64,000 nucleotides of DNA from Rhodococcoides kyotonense (GCF_900188125.1 NZ_FZOW01000008.1:1-64000); one strand, 5' to 3'; counted from the stretch's first letter, positions 15,118 to 26,284 are shown. Made by a program: numbers and translations. The notes: a model not told the origin generated them from the sequence alone.

Positions 15118-15892
15118 TGCGCATCCCTCCCTCGTTCTGTTCGGCGAGATCGGCTCCCGCGTAGTGTCGGAAGACATCCTCGAGCGAGGCGTCGACGCCC
15201 AACTCGCGCTTCAGATCTGCGGGCGCTCCGACGGCCTGCAGCCTTCCTCGATGCATCAGCGCGACGCGATCGCACAGCACGTCGGCCTCCTCCATGTAGT
15301 GCGTCGTGAGAAGCACTGTCATGCCGTACTTTTCACGCATCTGCGCGACGACCTCCCACACACTGTCGCGTGCGATGGGGTCGAGCCCGACGGTCGGCTC
15401 GTCCAAGACCAGCAGCGCGGGCCGGTTGACGAGAGCCTGAGCCAACTCGAGGCGTCGCACCATCCCGCCCGAGTAGGTGGACGCCATCCGATCCGCGACA
15501 TCGAGCAGATCCATCGACTCGAGAGCCTGGTCGACGCGTTGGGCGCGCTCACGCCTCGGGACGTCGAACAGTCGCGCGAACCAGGCGACGTTCTGGCGAC
15601 CCGTCAACGTCGATTCGATCGACAGCTGTTGCGGCACATAGCCGATGTTGTAGCGCACATCCATCGCGTGCGACGAGATGTCGAGGCCGAAGATCTTCAC
15701 CGAGCCCTGCTGGATCGGCGTCAGGGTGTTGAGAACCCTGATCGTGGTCGTCTTGCCGGCTCCGTTGGGGCCGAGAAGCGCGAATGCCTCACCGGCTTCG
15801 ATCGTCAGCGACAGGTCGTCGACCGCCGCGAAATCCCCGTACCGGTGCGTCAACCCGACGCATTCGACGGCGGGTGGATGCTCGATTGTCAT
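15089..15892 (-). CDS. ABC transporter ATP-binding protein (DrrA type)
   Basis: A 267-residue nucleotide-binding domain with Walker A GPNGAGKTT (41-49), signature YSGGMVRRLELAQ, Walker B LLVLDEPTVGLD, and switch His in LLTTHYMEEAD. The C-terminal tail (LEDVFRHYAG) is typical of the DrrA family. It powers the ABC-2 permease encoded downstream. Its start overlaps the stop of the MarR gene by 4 bp, so the three genes form one operon, marR-ATPase-permease. Confidence 0.9.
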   Translation of the reverse strand: MTIEHPPAVECVGLTHRYGDFAAVDDLSLTIEAGEAFALLGPNGAGKTTTIRVLNTLTPIQQGSVKIFGLDISSHAMDVRYNIGYVPQQLSIESTLTGRQNVAWFARLFDVPRRERAQRVDQALESMDLLDVADRMASTYSGGMVRRLELAQALVNRPALLVLDEPTVGLDPIARDSVWEVVAQMREKYGMTVLLTTHYMEEADVLCDRVALMHRGRLQAVGAPADLKRELGVDASLEDVFRHYAGADLAEQNEGGMRNVRSSRRTA

Positions 15893-16386
15893 GCTATGCC
15901 CTCGATTTCACGTTCATGGAGAAGATCGGTCAGGGTTTCGAGAACGTCGAGGCCCGCGATCAGGGTGTGCCGTTCCTCGGATGTCAACTGCTGCAACACC
16001 TCGCCGATCAGCTGGTGCCGCCTGGACCTCGATCGGTCCGCTGCCTCCTGGGCCTCGGGTGTGAGCGCGAGCCGGCCGATGCGACGGTCGTCGGGATCAG
16101 GCGTGCGTTGCAAGAGGTCACGAGTTGCCAACTGCGATACAAGAGTCGACGCAGTGTTCGCGGCAAGGCCCAGCTCGAACGCCGCATCGCCTACGGATGT
16201 CCCTGGACGCCGCCCGACGAGCCTGAGGAGTTCGGCCTGCGACTCGGTCAGCCGTTTGTCCTCGAACGAGCGGCCGGCTACTCGGCGCAGCTGACGTCGA
16301 AATCGCCCGACGCGAACGAACAGATCGCCGGGCAGTAGCTCCTCGGCAGGCTGTTCCCCGGGCAGCTGTTCATCGAAAGATCCCAC
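15889..16386 (-). CDS. MarR-family transcriptional regulator of the ABC exporter
   Basis: A 165-residue regulator starting at GTG 16386 with a winged helix-turn-helix (AELLRLVGRRPGTSV, LGLAANTASTLVSQL) and the wing PDPDDRRIGRL. GTG 16386 is preferred over the longer frame to 16449 because the longer version would run through a perfect operator-like palindrome at 16397-16415. As first gene of the exporter operon it probably represses its own operon and is released by a ligand transported by the pump. Confidence 0.8.
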   Translation of the reverse strand: MGSFDEQLPGEQPAEELLPGDLFVRVGRFRRQLRRVAGRSFEDKRLTESQAELLRLVGRRPGTSVGDAAFELGLAANTASTLVSQLATRDLLQRTPDPDDRRIGRLALTPEAQEAADRSRSRRHQLIGEVLQQLTSEERHTLIAGLDVLETLTDLLHEREIEGIA

Positions 16387-16396
16387 CTTCCGACAG

Positions 16397-16415
16397 TACC
16401 TCTGAAACAGAGGTA
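16397..16415. promoter_or_regulatory. MarR operator candidate
   Basis: TACCTCTG-AAA-CAGAGGTA is a perfect 19-bp inverted repeat located 11 bp upstream of the MarR gene start, where it would overlap the promoter or leader. Confidence 0.55.
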
Positions 16416-16421
16416 TTGCAT

Positions 16422-17132
16422 TTAGTACCCGACGACCCGATCGAGCCACTCCACCAGCAACGTGCGTTCCGCATCGGTCAGCGATTCGAGATCGTCGACG
16501 ACCGCTCGAAACGCAACCGTCGCCGCCACCGGCCCATTCCGCTCCGACTCGGGCGCTTCGACCAGGATGCGGCCGAGCACCGCGTCGAACAAGTCGTCGG
16601 CCAAAGCCGTGTCCGAACCGCCGGACGGGGCTGCGAGAAGCGCGAGAACGGCCCCGGTTCCCGCTGCGTGAACCAGGTCGACGGCACGCTGCTCACTGAC
16701 AGCGAGCCTCCCGGCCCGCGCGATGCGTCGCACACGTTCTGCCAGCACAGCCGCCCCAGCCCGAGCCGCCGGTGAGCTGCGGCCGCGAATCGGATCACTC
16801 ATCAACGTGAACAACGTGGGATTGGCGAGCCCGAACTCGATCTGACTGCGCCACCCCGCCCGGAGATCGTCGACAGCATCACCTCCACCGGCGATCTCGG
16901 CCTGCGCAGACGCCTCTTTCGCGGACACGTGTGTCGCGAAGACGTGTTCTGCAATGGAGTCGAGTAGCCCGTCCTTGTCGCCGAACAGGCGATAGATGGT
17001 CGGCGCCTGGACGCCGGCGGCCTCGGCGACACCGCGGGTCGTCACCGCCGCAGGTCCGTGTTCCTTCAGAAGTGACGCGGCGGCGTCGACGATTGCCAGC
17101 CGGGCACCTTCCCGGGAGTTCGACTCACTCAT
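16422..17132 (-). CDS. TetR-family transcriptional regulator
   Basis: A 236-residue TetR protein. The helix-turn-helix at about residues 10-55 reads AIVDAAASLLKEHG, TTRGVAEAAGVQAPTIYRLF and ends with the GDKDGLL motif. The C-terminal ligand domain is Ala/Arg rich. It is divergent from the NmrA-like gene at 17218, and the 85-bp interval holds interleaved inverted repeats, so it probably represses that gene and itself. Confidence 0.85.
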   Translation of the reverse strand: MSESNSREGARLAIVDAAASLLKEHGPAAVTTRGVAEAAGVQAPTIYRLFGDKDGLLDSIAEHVFATHVSAKEASAQAEIAGGGDAVDDLRAGWRSQIEFGLANPTLFTLMSDPIRGRSSPAARAGAAVLAERVRRIARAGRLAVSEQRAVDLVHAAGTGAVLALLAAPSGGSDTALADDLFDAVLGRILVEAPESERNGPVAATVAFRAVVDDLESLTDAERTLLVEWLDRVVGY

Positions 17133-17140
17133 GGATCAAC

Positions 17141-17167
17141 GATAACGCATTGTTGTTATCGAACAAT
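17141..17167. promoter_or_regulatory. TetR operator candidate in the divergent promoter
   Basis: Two interleaved inverted repeats: GATAAC (17141-17146) with GTTATC (17155-17160), and ATTGTT (17149-17154) with AACAAT (17162-17167). They begin 8 bp from the TetR start and lie about 50-75 bp from the NmrA-like start. Confidence 0.5.
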
Positions 17168-17217
17168 ATCGGTGATACCGTCGAAATGATTCCATTGATA
17201 ACAGGTAAGGAACGTCC

Positions 17218-19503
<2,286 letters not shown>

Positions 19504-19563
19504 TCACCACCGGGCCCTTGCCGCAAGACCAGGTCCACGCGTTATGGTGAAGGTGGCAGAGAC

Positions 19564-20853
19564 TCAGGCGTCCTCGAGCCGGATTCCCTTGGTCTCGCGC
19601 ATGAACACACAGGCCAGGCCGGTCAGAACGCACAGGACCATGATGTAGACGCCGAACGCCCACCCGATCTCGAGGTTGATCAGCAGCTGATTCAGGTACG
19701 GCGCGGTACCACCGAAGATCGCGACCGAGAGCGAATACGCGAACCCGATCGACTGGGTACGCAGCTGAGTCGGGAAGCTCTCGGACAGCGTCGCCGACAA
19801 CACGGACGCAGGAATCGACACGATGAGCAGTGCCACGGTGGTCGAGACCAGCAGAGTCCAGCCGGCATCGGTGATCATCATCGTCAGCGGCACCTGGAGG
19901 GCGAAGAGCAGGACTGCGAACGCGAACAACATCGGACGACGGCCGATCCTGTCGGACAGCAGGCCCCAGAACGGCAAGGACACAAGCGCAATCGACTGCG
20001 CGACGACGAGCATCCAGTACGCGACGTCGGGATCCATCCCCTTCTGCGTGATCGCGAACGTCGAGATGTACGACGTCCAGGTGTAGTGCGCGGCAGTGAT
20101 TCCCGACGTCATGCAGATCATCAGCAACACTGCACGAACGATGGTGCGACGCGGGATCTTCACCTGTTCGGGTGCAGCGGCTTGGTCGTCGAACACCTCG
20201 CTCTCTTCCATGCTGCGTCGCAGATAGAGCGCAACCAGCGCGAGCACGGCTCCGATCAGGAACGGAATACGCCAACCCCACTGGCCGACAGCACTTTCCG
20301 ACAGGGTCGACGTGATCGCGCCACCGATCGTGTACGCGAGAACGGAACCACCGAAGATCGCGATGAACGCGACGCTGCCCCACATGCCACGCCGGTGTGG
20401 CGGCGCGATCTCGCTGACGTAGGAGTACGCCGTCGCCGATTCACCGCCATGCGCGAAGCCCTGCACCATGCGGGCACCGAGCAGGATGATCGATGCCCAC
20501 ACGCCCACCGACTCGTACGTCGGCATGACGCCGATGATCAGGCTGCCTCCTGCCATCATCAGCATCGTGCAGATCAGCACGAACTTTCGGCCGCGCCGGT
20601 CGGCGATACGCCCGAAGATGATGCCGCCGAGAGGGCGCATCAGAAAGCCGACCGCGAACACCGCGAGGGTGGACAGCAGTGCCGAAACGGGATTGTCGCT
20701 GTTGAACACGACCGCCGCGATGAACGGCGCGAACACCGCGTAGACGCTCCACTCGTACCATTCGAGGACATTGCCGACGGCACTTGCGAAGAGGGACTTA
20801 CGTTTTGCCCGCATCGTCAGGGCTGGGGCTGTGGCTGTGGTCGAGTTGGTCAT
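19564..20853 (-). CDS. MHS-family MFS transporter for organic acids
   Basis: A 429-residue transporter with 12 helices. It has the MHS-group start (SAVGNVLEWYEWSVYAVFAPF), the loop motif GRIADRRGRKFVL between helices 2 and 3, and a second copy in the C-half (GLLSDRIGRRPMLF). This group imports alpha-ketoglutarate, shikimate, benzoate-type and other carboxylates with protons. Its start overlaps the stop of the acyl-CoA ligase gene (20850-20853), indicating a coupled uptake/activation pair. Confidence 0.88.
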   Translation of the reverse strand: MTNSTTATAPALTMRAKRKSLFASAVGNVLEWYEWSVYAVFAPFIAAVVFNSDNPVSALLSTLAVFAVGFLMRPLGGIIFGRIADRRGRKFVLICTMLMMAGGSLIIGVMPTYESVGVWASIILLGARMVQGFAHGGESATAYSYVSEIAPPHRRGMWGSVAFIAIFGGSVLAYTIGGAITSTLSESAVGQWGWRIPFLIGAVLALVALYLRRSMEESEVFDDQAAAPEQVKIPRRTIVRAVLLMICMTSGITAAHYTWTSYISTFAITQKGMDPDVAYWMLVVAQSIALVSLPFWGLLSDRIGRRPMLFAFAVLLFALQVPLTMMITDAGWTLLVSTTVALLIVSIPASVLSATLSESFPTQLRTQSIGFAYSLSVAIFGGTAPYLNQLLINLEIGWAFGVYIMVLCVLTGLACVFMRETKGIRLEDA

Positions 20854-22445
20854 CGTGTGGCCTCTGCTTCCGGGTCGCGCAGTGCGGTGCGTCGGATCTT
20901 GCCGGTCTGGGTCTTGGGGAGTTCGTCGACGATATGGACGGTCTTGGGTCGTTTGTAGGCAGCGAGCCTGTCGCCGACGAAGCTGATCAGTTCCTGTTCG
21001 GTGACGTCGGCACCGCGAACGAGTGAGACGTACGCGACGACCGATTCACCCTGATACTCATCGGGTGTGCCGACTACACCAGCTTCGTTGACCAGTGGGT
21101 GTTCGTGCAGTGCACCTTCGACTTCGCGCGGCCACACCTTGTACCCCGACACGTTGATCTGATCCTTGAGTCGGTCGACGAGGTAGATCCATCCGTCCTG
21201 ATCGCGGATCGCTACGTCGCCGGAGCGCAATCGACCGTCGGGAAAGGTCGTGGCAGTCGCTTCGGGCTTCTGCCAGTAACCGGAGACCACCTGTGGCCCA
21301 GCGATTTCCAGCTCACCCTGGGTTCCGTCGGGCAGCGGTGTGCCGTCGATGTCGACGACGCGAATCTCGGCGTGCGGCAGTGCGATTCCGATCGACAGCG
21401 CGCCACTTTCCTGGTCGACGGGTGCGCGACGGCCGGGCGGGACGGCGATGACACCCGACGAGGTCTCCGTCATCCCGTAGGCGTTGTGGATGTAGTGGCC
21501 GAACTTCTTCTCGAACTTCTCGACGGACGCCGGCGGGATCGGCGCACCTCCGGAATAGAGAGCCTTGATCGACGAAAAGTGTTGTGCAGTAGCGCTCGGC
21601 GAGTTGTAGAGCGCATTGAAGACGGTGATCGAACCGATGGTGTAAGTGACGCGGTGTTCTGCGAACGCGTCGAGTGTGACGTCGGGCGAGAATCGGTTGG
21701 CGAACACGAGAGTGCAATCGCGGATCAGCGCGATCGCGGCGTTGATGACGGCACCGGTGATGTGGAACAGCGGCGCGACCGCAAGCACTACGTCGCCGTC
21801 GTCGACGTGCGCGAACTCGCCGAACGACGTCGCTACGGCCAGAACATTCGCGTGAGAGTTCAACGCGCCCTTGGGCGGTCCGGTGGTTCCCGACGTATAG
21901 GCGAGGATGGCTGTGTCGTCGTCGGCGATTCTCGTTTTCTCGGGCTTCTTGCCGCGGAACTGCTCGACGAGCTGGAGAAGGTCGTCGACCCCGTCGTGGC
22001 GCCGGCGGTCTCCGTTCTTGAACACGCGCGGGTCGTTGCGCGTCTGGTAGTCCAGGTCGCTGGTACTGATGGTCCAGCGAATCGAGCTGTCTCGCAGCGT
22101 CTCTGCGTTCTCCTCGACCGCAGAATCGGCGCAGATGATGCCGACGGCTCGGGCGTCGTCGACGAGGTGTCGTAGCTCTGCCTTGCGGTACATCGGGTTC
22201 AAGACGAGCGCCGCGGCTCCGAGCTTCCACAGCGCGAGGAATGCGAGTGCATACTGCGGAATGTTCTGGAGGTGGATGCCGACCCTGTCGCCGTGCCGGA
22301 CGCCCTTGCTCTCCAGGGCTGCGGCGAGGGCGTCGGACAGCTCGTCGACTTCTGCGGCGCTCAGGATGCCGTCGAAGTACGCGATCGCTGGATGATCGGG
22401 GTGCGTTGCGACCCGCGTTGTCCAGGCGTCGACGAGTGTTGCCAT
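20850..22445 (-). CDS. AMP-forming acyl/aryl-CoA ligase
   Basis: A 531-residue ANL-superfamily enzyme. The P-loop-like A3 motif YTSGTTGPPKG is at 183-193, with NAYGMTETSSG, RSGDVAI, and the C-terminal K motif TGKIRRTALR for adenylation. It converts a carboxylic acid, ATP and CoA to acyl-CoA via an acyl adenylate. With the MHS transporter and flavin hydroxylase, an aromatic or aryl-alkanoic acid is the likely substrate. An 18-bp palindrome lies 21 bp upstream of the start. Confidence 0.88.
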   Translation of the reverse strand: MATLVDAWTTRVATHPDHPAIAYFDGILSAAEVDELSDALAAALESKGVRHGDRVGIHLQNIPQYALAFLALWKLGAAALVLNPMYRKAELRHLVDDARAVGIICADSAVEENAETLRDSSIRWTISTSDLDYQTRNDPRVFKNGDRRRHDGVDDLLQLVEQFRGKKPEKTRIADDDTAILAYTSGTTGPPKGALNSHANVLAVATSFGEFAHVDDGDVVLAVAPLFHITGAVINAAIALIRDCTLVFANRFSPDVTLDAFAEHRVTYTIGSITVFNALYNSPSATAQHFSSIKALYSGGAPIPPASVEKFEKKFGHYIHNAYGMTETSSGVIAVPPGRRAPVDQESGALSIGIALPHAEIRVVDIDGTPLPDGTQGELEIAGPQVVSGYWQKPEATATTFPDGRLRSGDVAIRDQDGWIYLVDRLKDQINVSGYKVWPREVEGALHEHPLVNEAGVVGTPDEYQGESVVAYVSLVRGADVTEQELISFVGDRLAAYKRPKTVHIVDELPKTQTGKIRRTALRDPEAEATR

Positions 22446-22465
22446 TCGTGGCCCCTTCCGCTGTC

Positions 22466-22483
22466 ACCGAGCGATCGCTCGGT
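22466..22483. promoter_or_regulatory. TetR-type operator palindrome upstream of the CoA ligase operon
   Basis: ACCGAGCGATCGCTCGGT is a perfect 18-bp palindrome, 21 bp before the CoA-ligase start. Sequences of this ACCGAGC/GCTCGGT type are common targets of TetR-family repressors of acyl-CoA metabolism in Mycobacteriales. The cognate regulator is not adjacent. Confidence 0.5.
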
Positions 22484-22516
22484 CCGGGGAAGTGTCGCGC
22501 GTCACAGGTAGCCGTG

Positions 22517-23017
22517 TCAACTCGATCTAGATCGCACCCACCCAGCGCGGACGAGCACCAGGATGCTCAGGGTGATGCCCCATCCGAGCTCGGACAGCAG
22601 GATGCCCACACCTGCCTGGCCGGTGTCGTCGGTACTGGCGTCGATGCTGAATGCCGTCGTGAATCCGGCGGTCGCACCCGCAGCGGCGGCCAGTCCCCCG
22701 GCTTTGACCCAGCGCGACAGGTGCGCCGCAGCGAAGCACACCGACACGACCGTGATCCCACATGCGACCACTTGCCACGTCGGGAATTCCCTGGGCGCCG
22801 GGAGGCCGGGGCCGCGACCGTATGCGGACCAACTGAGCCAGCCCGCACAGGCGACGAAACCGCCGAGGAAGGCGACGGACCCGGTCGCCACGAGGCCGAG
22901 GCCGTCGGCCCGAGGGTCTTCCTTCATCTTCACCGCTCGAATGGAATACGCCCATACGACCGTCGGGAGGCCGACGAATGCCGTTACTACCCAGAGAAAC
23001 TGCGACCAGGGGTACAT
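22517..23017 (-). CDS. membrane protein, hypothetical
   Basis: A 166-residue protein with five or so hydrophobic helices (FLWVVTAFVGLPTVVWAYSI at the N-terminus; GWGITLSILVLVRAGWV at the C-terminus). ATG 23017 (MYPWSQFLWVV) is chosen because the first helix starts there; the open frame continues to 23089 without support. No family recognised. It lies upstream of the CoA-ligase palindrome on the same strand, 71 bp away. Confidence 0.6.
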   Translation of the reverse strand: MYPWSQFLWVVTAFVGLPTVVWAYSIRAVKMKEDPRADGLGLVATGSVAFLGGFVACAGWLSWSAYGRGPGLPAPREFPTWQVVACGITVVSVCFAAAHLSRWVKAGGLAAAAGATAGFTTAFSIDASTDDTGQAGVGILLSELGWGITLSILVLVRAGWVRSRSS

Positions 23018-23154
23018 GCGGCTCCAAACTACTCGGGTAGACCTCAGCCGATCGGTGTGGTACTTCTTGGATATGAATACATTCGACACGTCGAAAGGCG
23101 CATGAGCGCCCGCACGTTGCCCACTTTCGGTGCAGAGGCACCGGGGTGCAGATC

Positions 23155-23631
23155 ATGAAGCTCGCCGAAGCCCTCGCAGAACGAGGCGAATTGACAAGGC
23201 GCACCGAACATCTGAAGGTTCGGATTCTGGCGAATGCTCGCCACCAAGATGGTGAATCACCAGCGGAGGATGCGTCTGCACTCCTGCTGGAGCATGCTGC
23301 CGCACTCGACCGCCTGGAAGTGTTGATCCGACGGATCAACCGATCCAACAGTGCAGCGACGATTCGAGGCGGCACGATCACCGACGCGCTCGCCCACCGA
23401 GATGTGTTGCGCATCAGGCACAAAGCGATCACCGCGGCTGCCGACGCAGCATCCGGTCGAGAGCACGAACACCGCTACGGGCCACGCCAGCTACGTTCGG
23501 AGTTGGTTTACGTTGCAGCGCTTCCTGTTTCATCGTTGCGTGCGACTGCCGATGACCTAGCCGGGCAGATCCGGCAGATCGACCTCGACATCCAACGCGT
23601 CAACTGGGAATACGACCTGATCGACGACTGA
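23155..23631 (+). CDS. DIP1984-family protein
   Basis: A 158-residue helical protein beginning MKLAEALAERGELTRR, with the family features HLKVRILANARHQDG, LIRRINRSNS and a conserved C-terminal helix IRQIDLDIQRVNWEYDL. DIP1984/septicolysin-like proteins are widespread in Actinobacteria without a firm function. ATG 23155 fits the family start; GTG 23146 is an alternative three codons upstream. It is probably cytosolic. The next gene fragment lies on the other strand. Confidence 0.75.
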   Translation: MKLAEALAERGELTRRTEHLKVRILANARHQDGESPAEDASALLLEHAAALDRLEVLIRRINRSNSAATIRGGTITDALAHRDVLRIRHKAITAAADAASGREHEHRYGPRQLRSELVYVAALPVSSLRATADDLAGQIRQIDLDIQRVNWEYDLIDD

Positions 23632-24055
23632 AATCCTGCCGGGTAGTAGGTAGCTTTCGTTCGAAGCGAGCACGATCCGCGGTCGGCGGACATCCGACCA
23701 ACCTCCTGCGTGGTGAGCAGCGCCCGACACGGACAATGCAGCTCAGTACATTTCACGCACGACGGTGCACCGCGTACATCACACCACCGTGTGCTGGTCG
23801 AACGAGAGCGAGGGTGGGCACGGGGCCACCCGGCAACAACGAGCGATGGGCATCGCTGGTTTTCAGCACCTTTGGCGGATCCAATCGTGTCACAGATCCG
23901 ATATGCGCGGCCAATGCCGTAAGCAGCGCATCTGACTGCGAGAGCGCCCATCCGAGTGCCGCCGTGAGGTCCACTTCGTTTCTGCCCAGCAGGTCGTAGA
24001 CGCTGGACGCTACTCGCCCATACTTTGTCAACACGTGCCACTCCTGCAGTAAGTA
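23632..24055. other. 424-bp stretch with only a gene fragment
   Basis: Between the DIP1984 gene and the DUF2510-like gene there is no intact gene. The only coding-like content is the 94-codon minus-strand fragment at 23753-24034. The remaining ~120 bp after it show no recognisable feature. Confidence 0.5.
23753..24034 (-). pseudogene. N-terminal fragment of a nuclease-like hypothetical protein
   Basis: The first ~46 residues (MLTKYGRVASSVYDLLGRN, then DLTAALGWALSQSDALLTAL) look like the beginning of a larger conserved actinobacterial protein that I associate with PD-(D/E)xK-type nucleases. After about residue 47 the sequence becomes atypical (LDPPKVLKTSDAHRS) and stops after 93 residues. A frameshift or truncation soon after residue 47 is the simplest reading. 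If the gene is intact it is an unusually short relative. Confidence 0.4.
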
Positions 24056-25030
24056 CTAACCGACGACGTCGATGACATTCGCTCGGAGTGTCGGCACGGT
24101 CTGACTGCTACCAAGCGTCGTATCGTAGGTGGTGGTTCCGACAACCTCGACGTACATCGTCACAATGTCTTCTGCGATAACGTTAGCGCCGACTGTTGGA
24201 TCGAAGTTCACAATCGTGTTGTGGTCGAAGTCGTACCAGTTCGAGCCCGGGTTCGCCGCAGTCTCTACGCGGAAAGTAGACGGCCCAGTTATCGAATCGA
24301 ACTGAGTGACATACCCGTACACGACAAGTTTGCGCCCCTTGGCCGCATTAGGATCTCGTACCAGAATCCCGTAGTCGCGTTCAGAGATACGTGCGTAAGT
24401 GGACCGGTCGAACTTTGCCGCTTGCGCGGCGGCCGCTGCCTGTTGCGCCTCCACTGCCCGGCGATTCTGTTCTGCCGCGGCTTCGGATGCCCGGGCCTTG
24501 GACACCTCCGCTGCTTCCGCTCGTGCGCTGGCAGCAGCTGAGACCGCCGCGTCTCTCGCTTCGATTTCGGCTGGGCTCAAAGCCGACGTAGTTGCGGCGA
24601 CAGTCGCCCGGGTGGTCGTTGTTGTGGCCCGGTCAGGCTCGGCGTCACCACCGGTGCTGAGTGCTCCAATTCCGATTCCGACCGCCAATATGCAGACACC
24701 CGCGATGCCGACCTTCAGCCTCTGATTCATCACCGGCGATGACATGCGTCCGGGCGGCATCGCACCGCCGCTGATCGAGCGCCAGCTGTCGCCATCCCAA
24801 TAGCAACCGTTAGCCTCGTATCGCCCCGTCTCGGGATTCAACTTGTGCGAACCAGGGGGCGGCGTCACGTTCGTGCCCGGCAGAGGCCGCCCGGCTTTCT
24901 GAACGCTGCCATCGTCAGGAGTAACTGGCTGATCGATCCGCTTCCAGGTTTCGCCGTCCCAGTAGCAACCGTTAGCTTCGTATCGTCCAGTTTCCGGATT
25001 CATCCAACTGGCCCCTGGGGGTGGCTTCAT
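24056..25030 (-). CDS. DUF2510-like repeat membrane protein with extracytoplasmic domain
   Basis: A 324-residue protein. Residues 3-30 and 57-83 are two copies of a PPGxxxxNPETGRYEANGCYWDG-type motif resembling DUF2510 (a Trp-containing domain common at N-termini of actinobacterial membrane proteins). A single helix at 105-126 follows, then a Thr-rich linker, an Ala/Glu-rich coiled-coil-like stretch (~150-220) and a C-terminal beta-rich domain (VVYGYVTQFD, SNWYDFDHNTIVNF). ATG 25030 fits the repeat start. The duplicated motif has near-identical DNA, so the duplication looks recent or under conversion. Function unknown. Confidence 0.7.
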   Translation of the reverse strand: MKPPPGASWMNPETGRYEANGCYWDGETWKRIDQPVTPDDGSVQKAGRPLPGTNVTPPPGSHKLNPETGRYEANGCYWDGDSWRSISGGAMPPGRMSSPVMNQRLKVGIAGVCILAVGIGIGALSTGGDAEPDRATTTTTRATVAATTSALSPAEIEARDAAVSAAASARAEAAEVSKARASEAAAEQNRRAVEAQQAAAAAQAAKFDRSTYARISERDYGILVRDPNAAKGRKLVVYGYVTQFDSITGPSTFRVETAANPGSNWYDFDHNTIVNFDPTVGANVIAEDIVTMYVEVVGTTTYDTTLGSSQTVPTLRANVIDVVG

Positions 25031-25413
25031 CGCCCTCTTCTTGAACGTCGAATTAGATTTGCTACAGGCTACCGGCTGGAAGACCTCCGAGCGGCCCAGC
25101 CGGCCAATCCAAGAACAAGTTTGGGCGAACTTCATTTTTTGTCAGCGACGACCGCCGTCGTAGCAGCAATACACGCCGGCCGCGATGTCCGACAAGAAGC
25201 TGCTTCTTCCAATGGTTTTCGTCAGAATCCGGTCAGCGCTGAGACACATGCCGGGTCCGAAGCCTAATTGCCGGATTCAACAGAATGTTCATGTGTTCGA
25301 ATGACACACTGCTGTCGCCGACGCACTGAAGTAGCTCACCCTAAATGTCACGATCTGACGCGCTACGTCGTCGAGTAAGGGACAGGACGAATCACGAGAC
25401 GAAGGACGACACG
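25031..25413. other. 383-bp intergenic region without recognised genes
   Basis: This divergent interval between the DUF2510-like gene and the AhpD-like gene contains open frames on both strands but none with consistent GC-rich third positions or a recognisable product. It presumably holds two promoters. No strong palindrome was seen. Confidence 0.5.
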
Positions 25414-25866
25414 ATGCTCCCGCACGTCAACATCAGCAAGCAATTCCCCGACGCCTACAAGACCTACATCGAGCTCGAGAAGAATGCCGTGGAGGCTGCC
25501 GAGGCCGCGGAGCTGCCCCGCGCCCTGGTCGAGTTGGTGAAGATTCGCGTGTCGCAGATCAACGGCTGCGCGTTCTGCCTGCGCATGCACGCCCGTGACG
25601 CCGTCGCGGCAGGAGAAACGGCCGACCGGCTCGCTGTACTCGCGGCCTGGTGGGAATCGCAGTACTTCACCGAGCAGGAACAGGCAGCGCTGACGCTCGC
25701 CGAGCGAATCACGCGTATCGGCGACGAGCACACAGCGCCTGCCCCGGAAGTCGACGTCGCGTCAGCGCTCACCGAGAAGCAGATCGCTGCCGTGACGTGG
25801 GTGGCCATCACGATCAACGGGTGGAACCGCATCGCGATCTCGAGCCACTACCCGGTCGCTCCCTGA
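25414..25866 (+). CDS. AhpD-like carboxymuconolactone decarboxylase-family protein
   Basis: A 150-residue helical protein with the AhpD core motif EL-x-KIRVSQINGCAFCLRMH: the CxxC pair C61/C64-type plus downstream His are the redox centre of alkylhydroperoxidase-like proteins. ATG 25414 is used because the domain begins there; the frame upstream to 25345 is not conserved-looking. The enzyme likely reduces peroxides or acts as a thiol-disulfide protein using a low-molecular thiol. It stands alone in its direction. Confidence 0.85.
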   Translation: MLPHVNISKQFPDAYKTYIELEKNAVEAAEAAELPRALVELVKIRVSQINGCAFCLRMHARDAVAAGETADRLAVLAAWWESQYFTEQEQAALTLAERITRIGDEHTAPAPEVDVASALTEKQIAAVTWVAITINGWNRIAISSHYPVAP

Positions 25867-25890
25867 CCGGCTGAGCCGGACGCCCAACCG

Positions 25891-26211
25891 CTAGTTGCCC
25901 GAAGGAGGACAGTCGAACTTGCTCTCGACGTCGGTCAGCGGGAACCACGACTTCGCCGCCGCACGCATGGCCTCGGTCAGCTTCGAGTACGGCTGCGGAG
26001 TCAGACCCGCGGACCGTATCGCGCGGTCGAGGTAGTCGCGGACGAGCCAGACGTCCTCGGGCCGGGCGCCGTCGAGAGCGAGGACGGCATTCACTCTCTG
26101 TTCGACGATCTCGAGCTTCGCTGCGAGCTCCGACTGTGAAAGCCCTGACCGCACCAGGTTGGCGTGCAGTTCGTTGCTGGTCGCGGCGCGTTCACGTTTG
26201 GTCAGTGACAC
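25891..26211 (-). CDS. DUF2316-family protein with helix-turn-helix character
   Basis: A 106-residue protein from GTG 26211 (VSLTKRERAATSNELHANL), preceded by a GGAAGG site. The region LSQSELAAKLEIVEQRVNAVL looks like a helix-turn-helix and the rest (VWLVRDYLDRAIRSAG, SWFPL) fits DUF2316, a small family of putative regulators. It converges with the AhpD-like gene with 24 bp between. The target is unknown. Confidence 0.7.
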   Translation of the reverse strand: MSLTKRERAATSNELHANLVRSGLSQSELAAKLEIVEQRVNAVLALDGARPEDVWLVRDYLDRAIRSAGLTPQPYSKLTEAMRAAAKSWFPLTDVESKFDCPPSGN

Positions 26212-26284
26212 CGGAATCCTTCCGATCGACGACAGGGCAGTCCCACCAGGGTAGGTCGAACGTGCCATGGGCCATGATGGTCCG

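Noticed and set aside
14897..16294. A 465-codon plus-strand frame opposite the ABC ATPase and MarR genes
   Set aside because: Antisense to clear Walker/winged-helix genes and with biased Arg/Ser composition.
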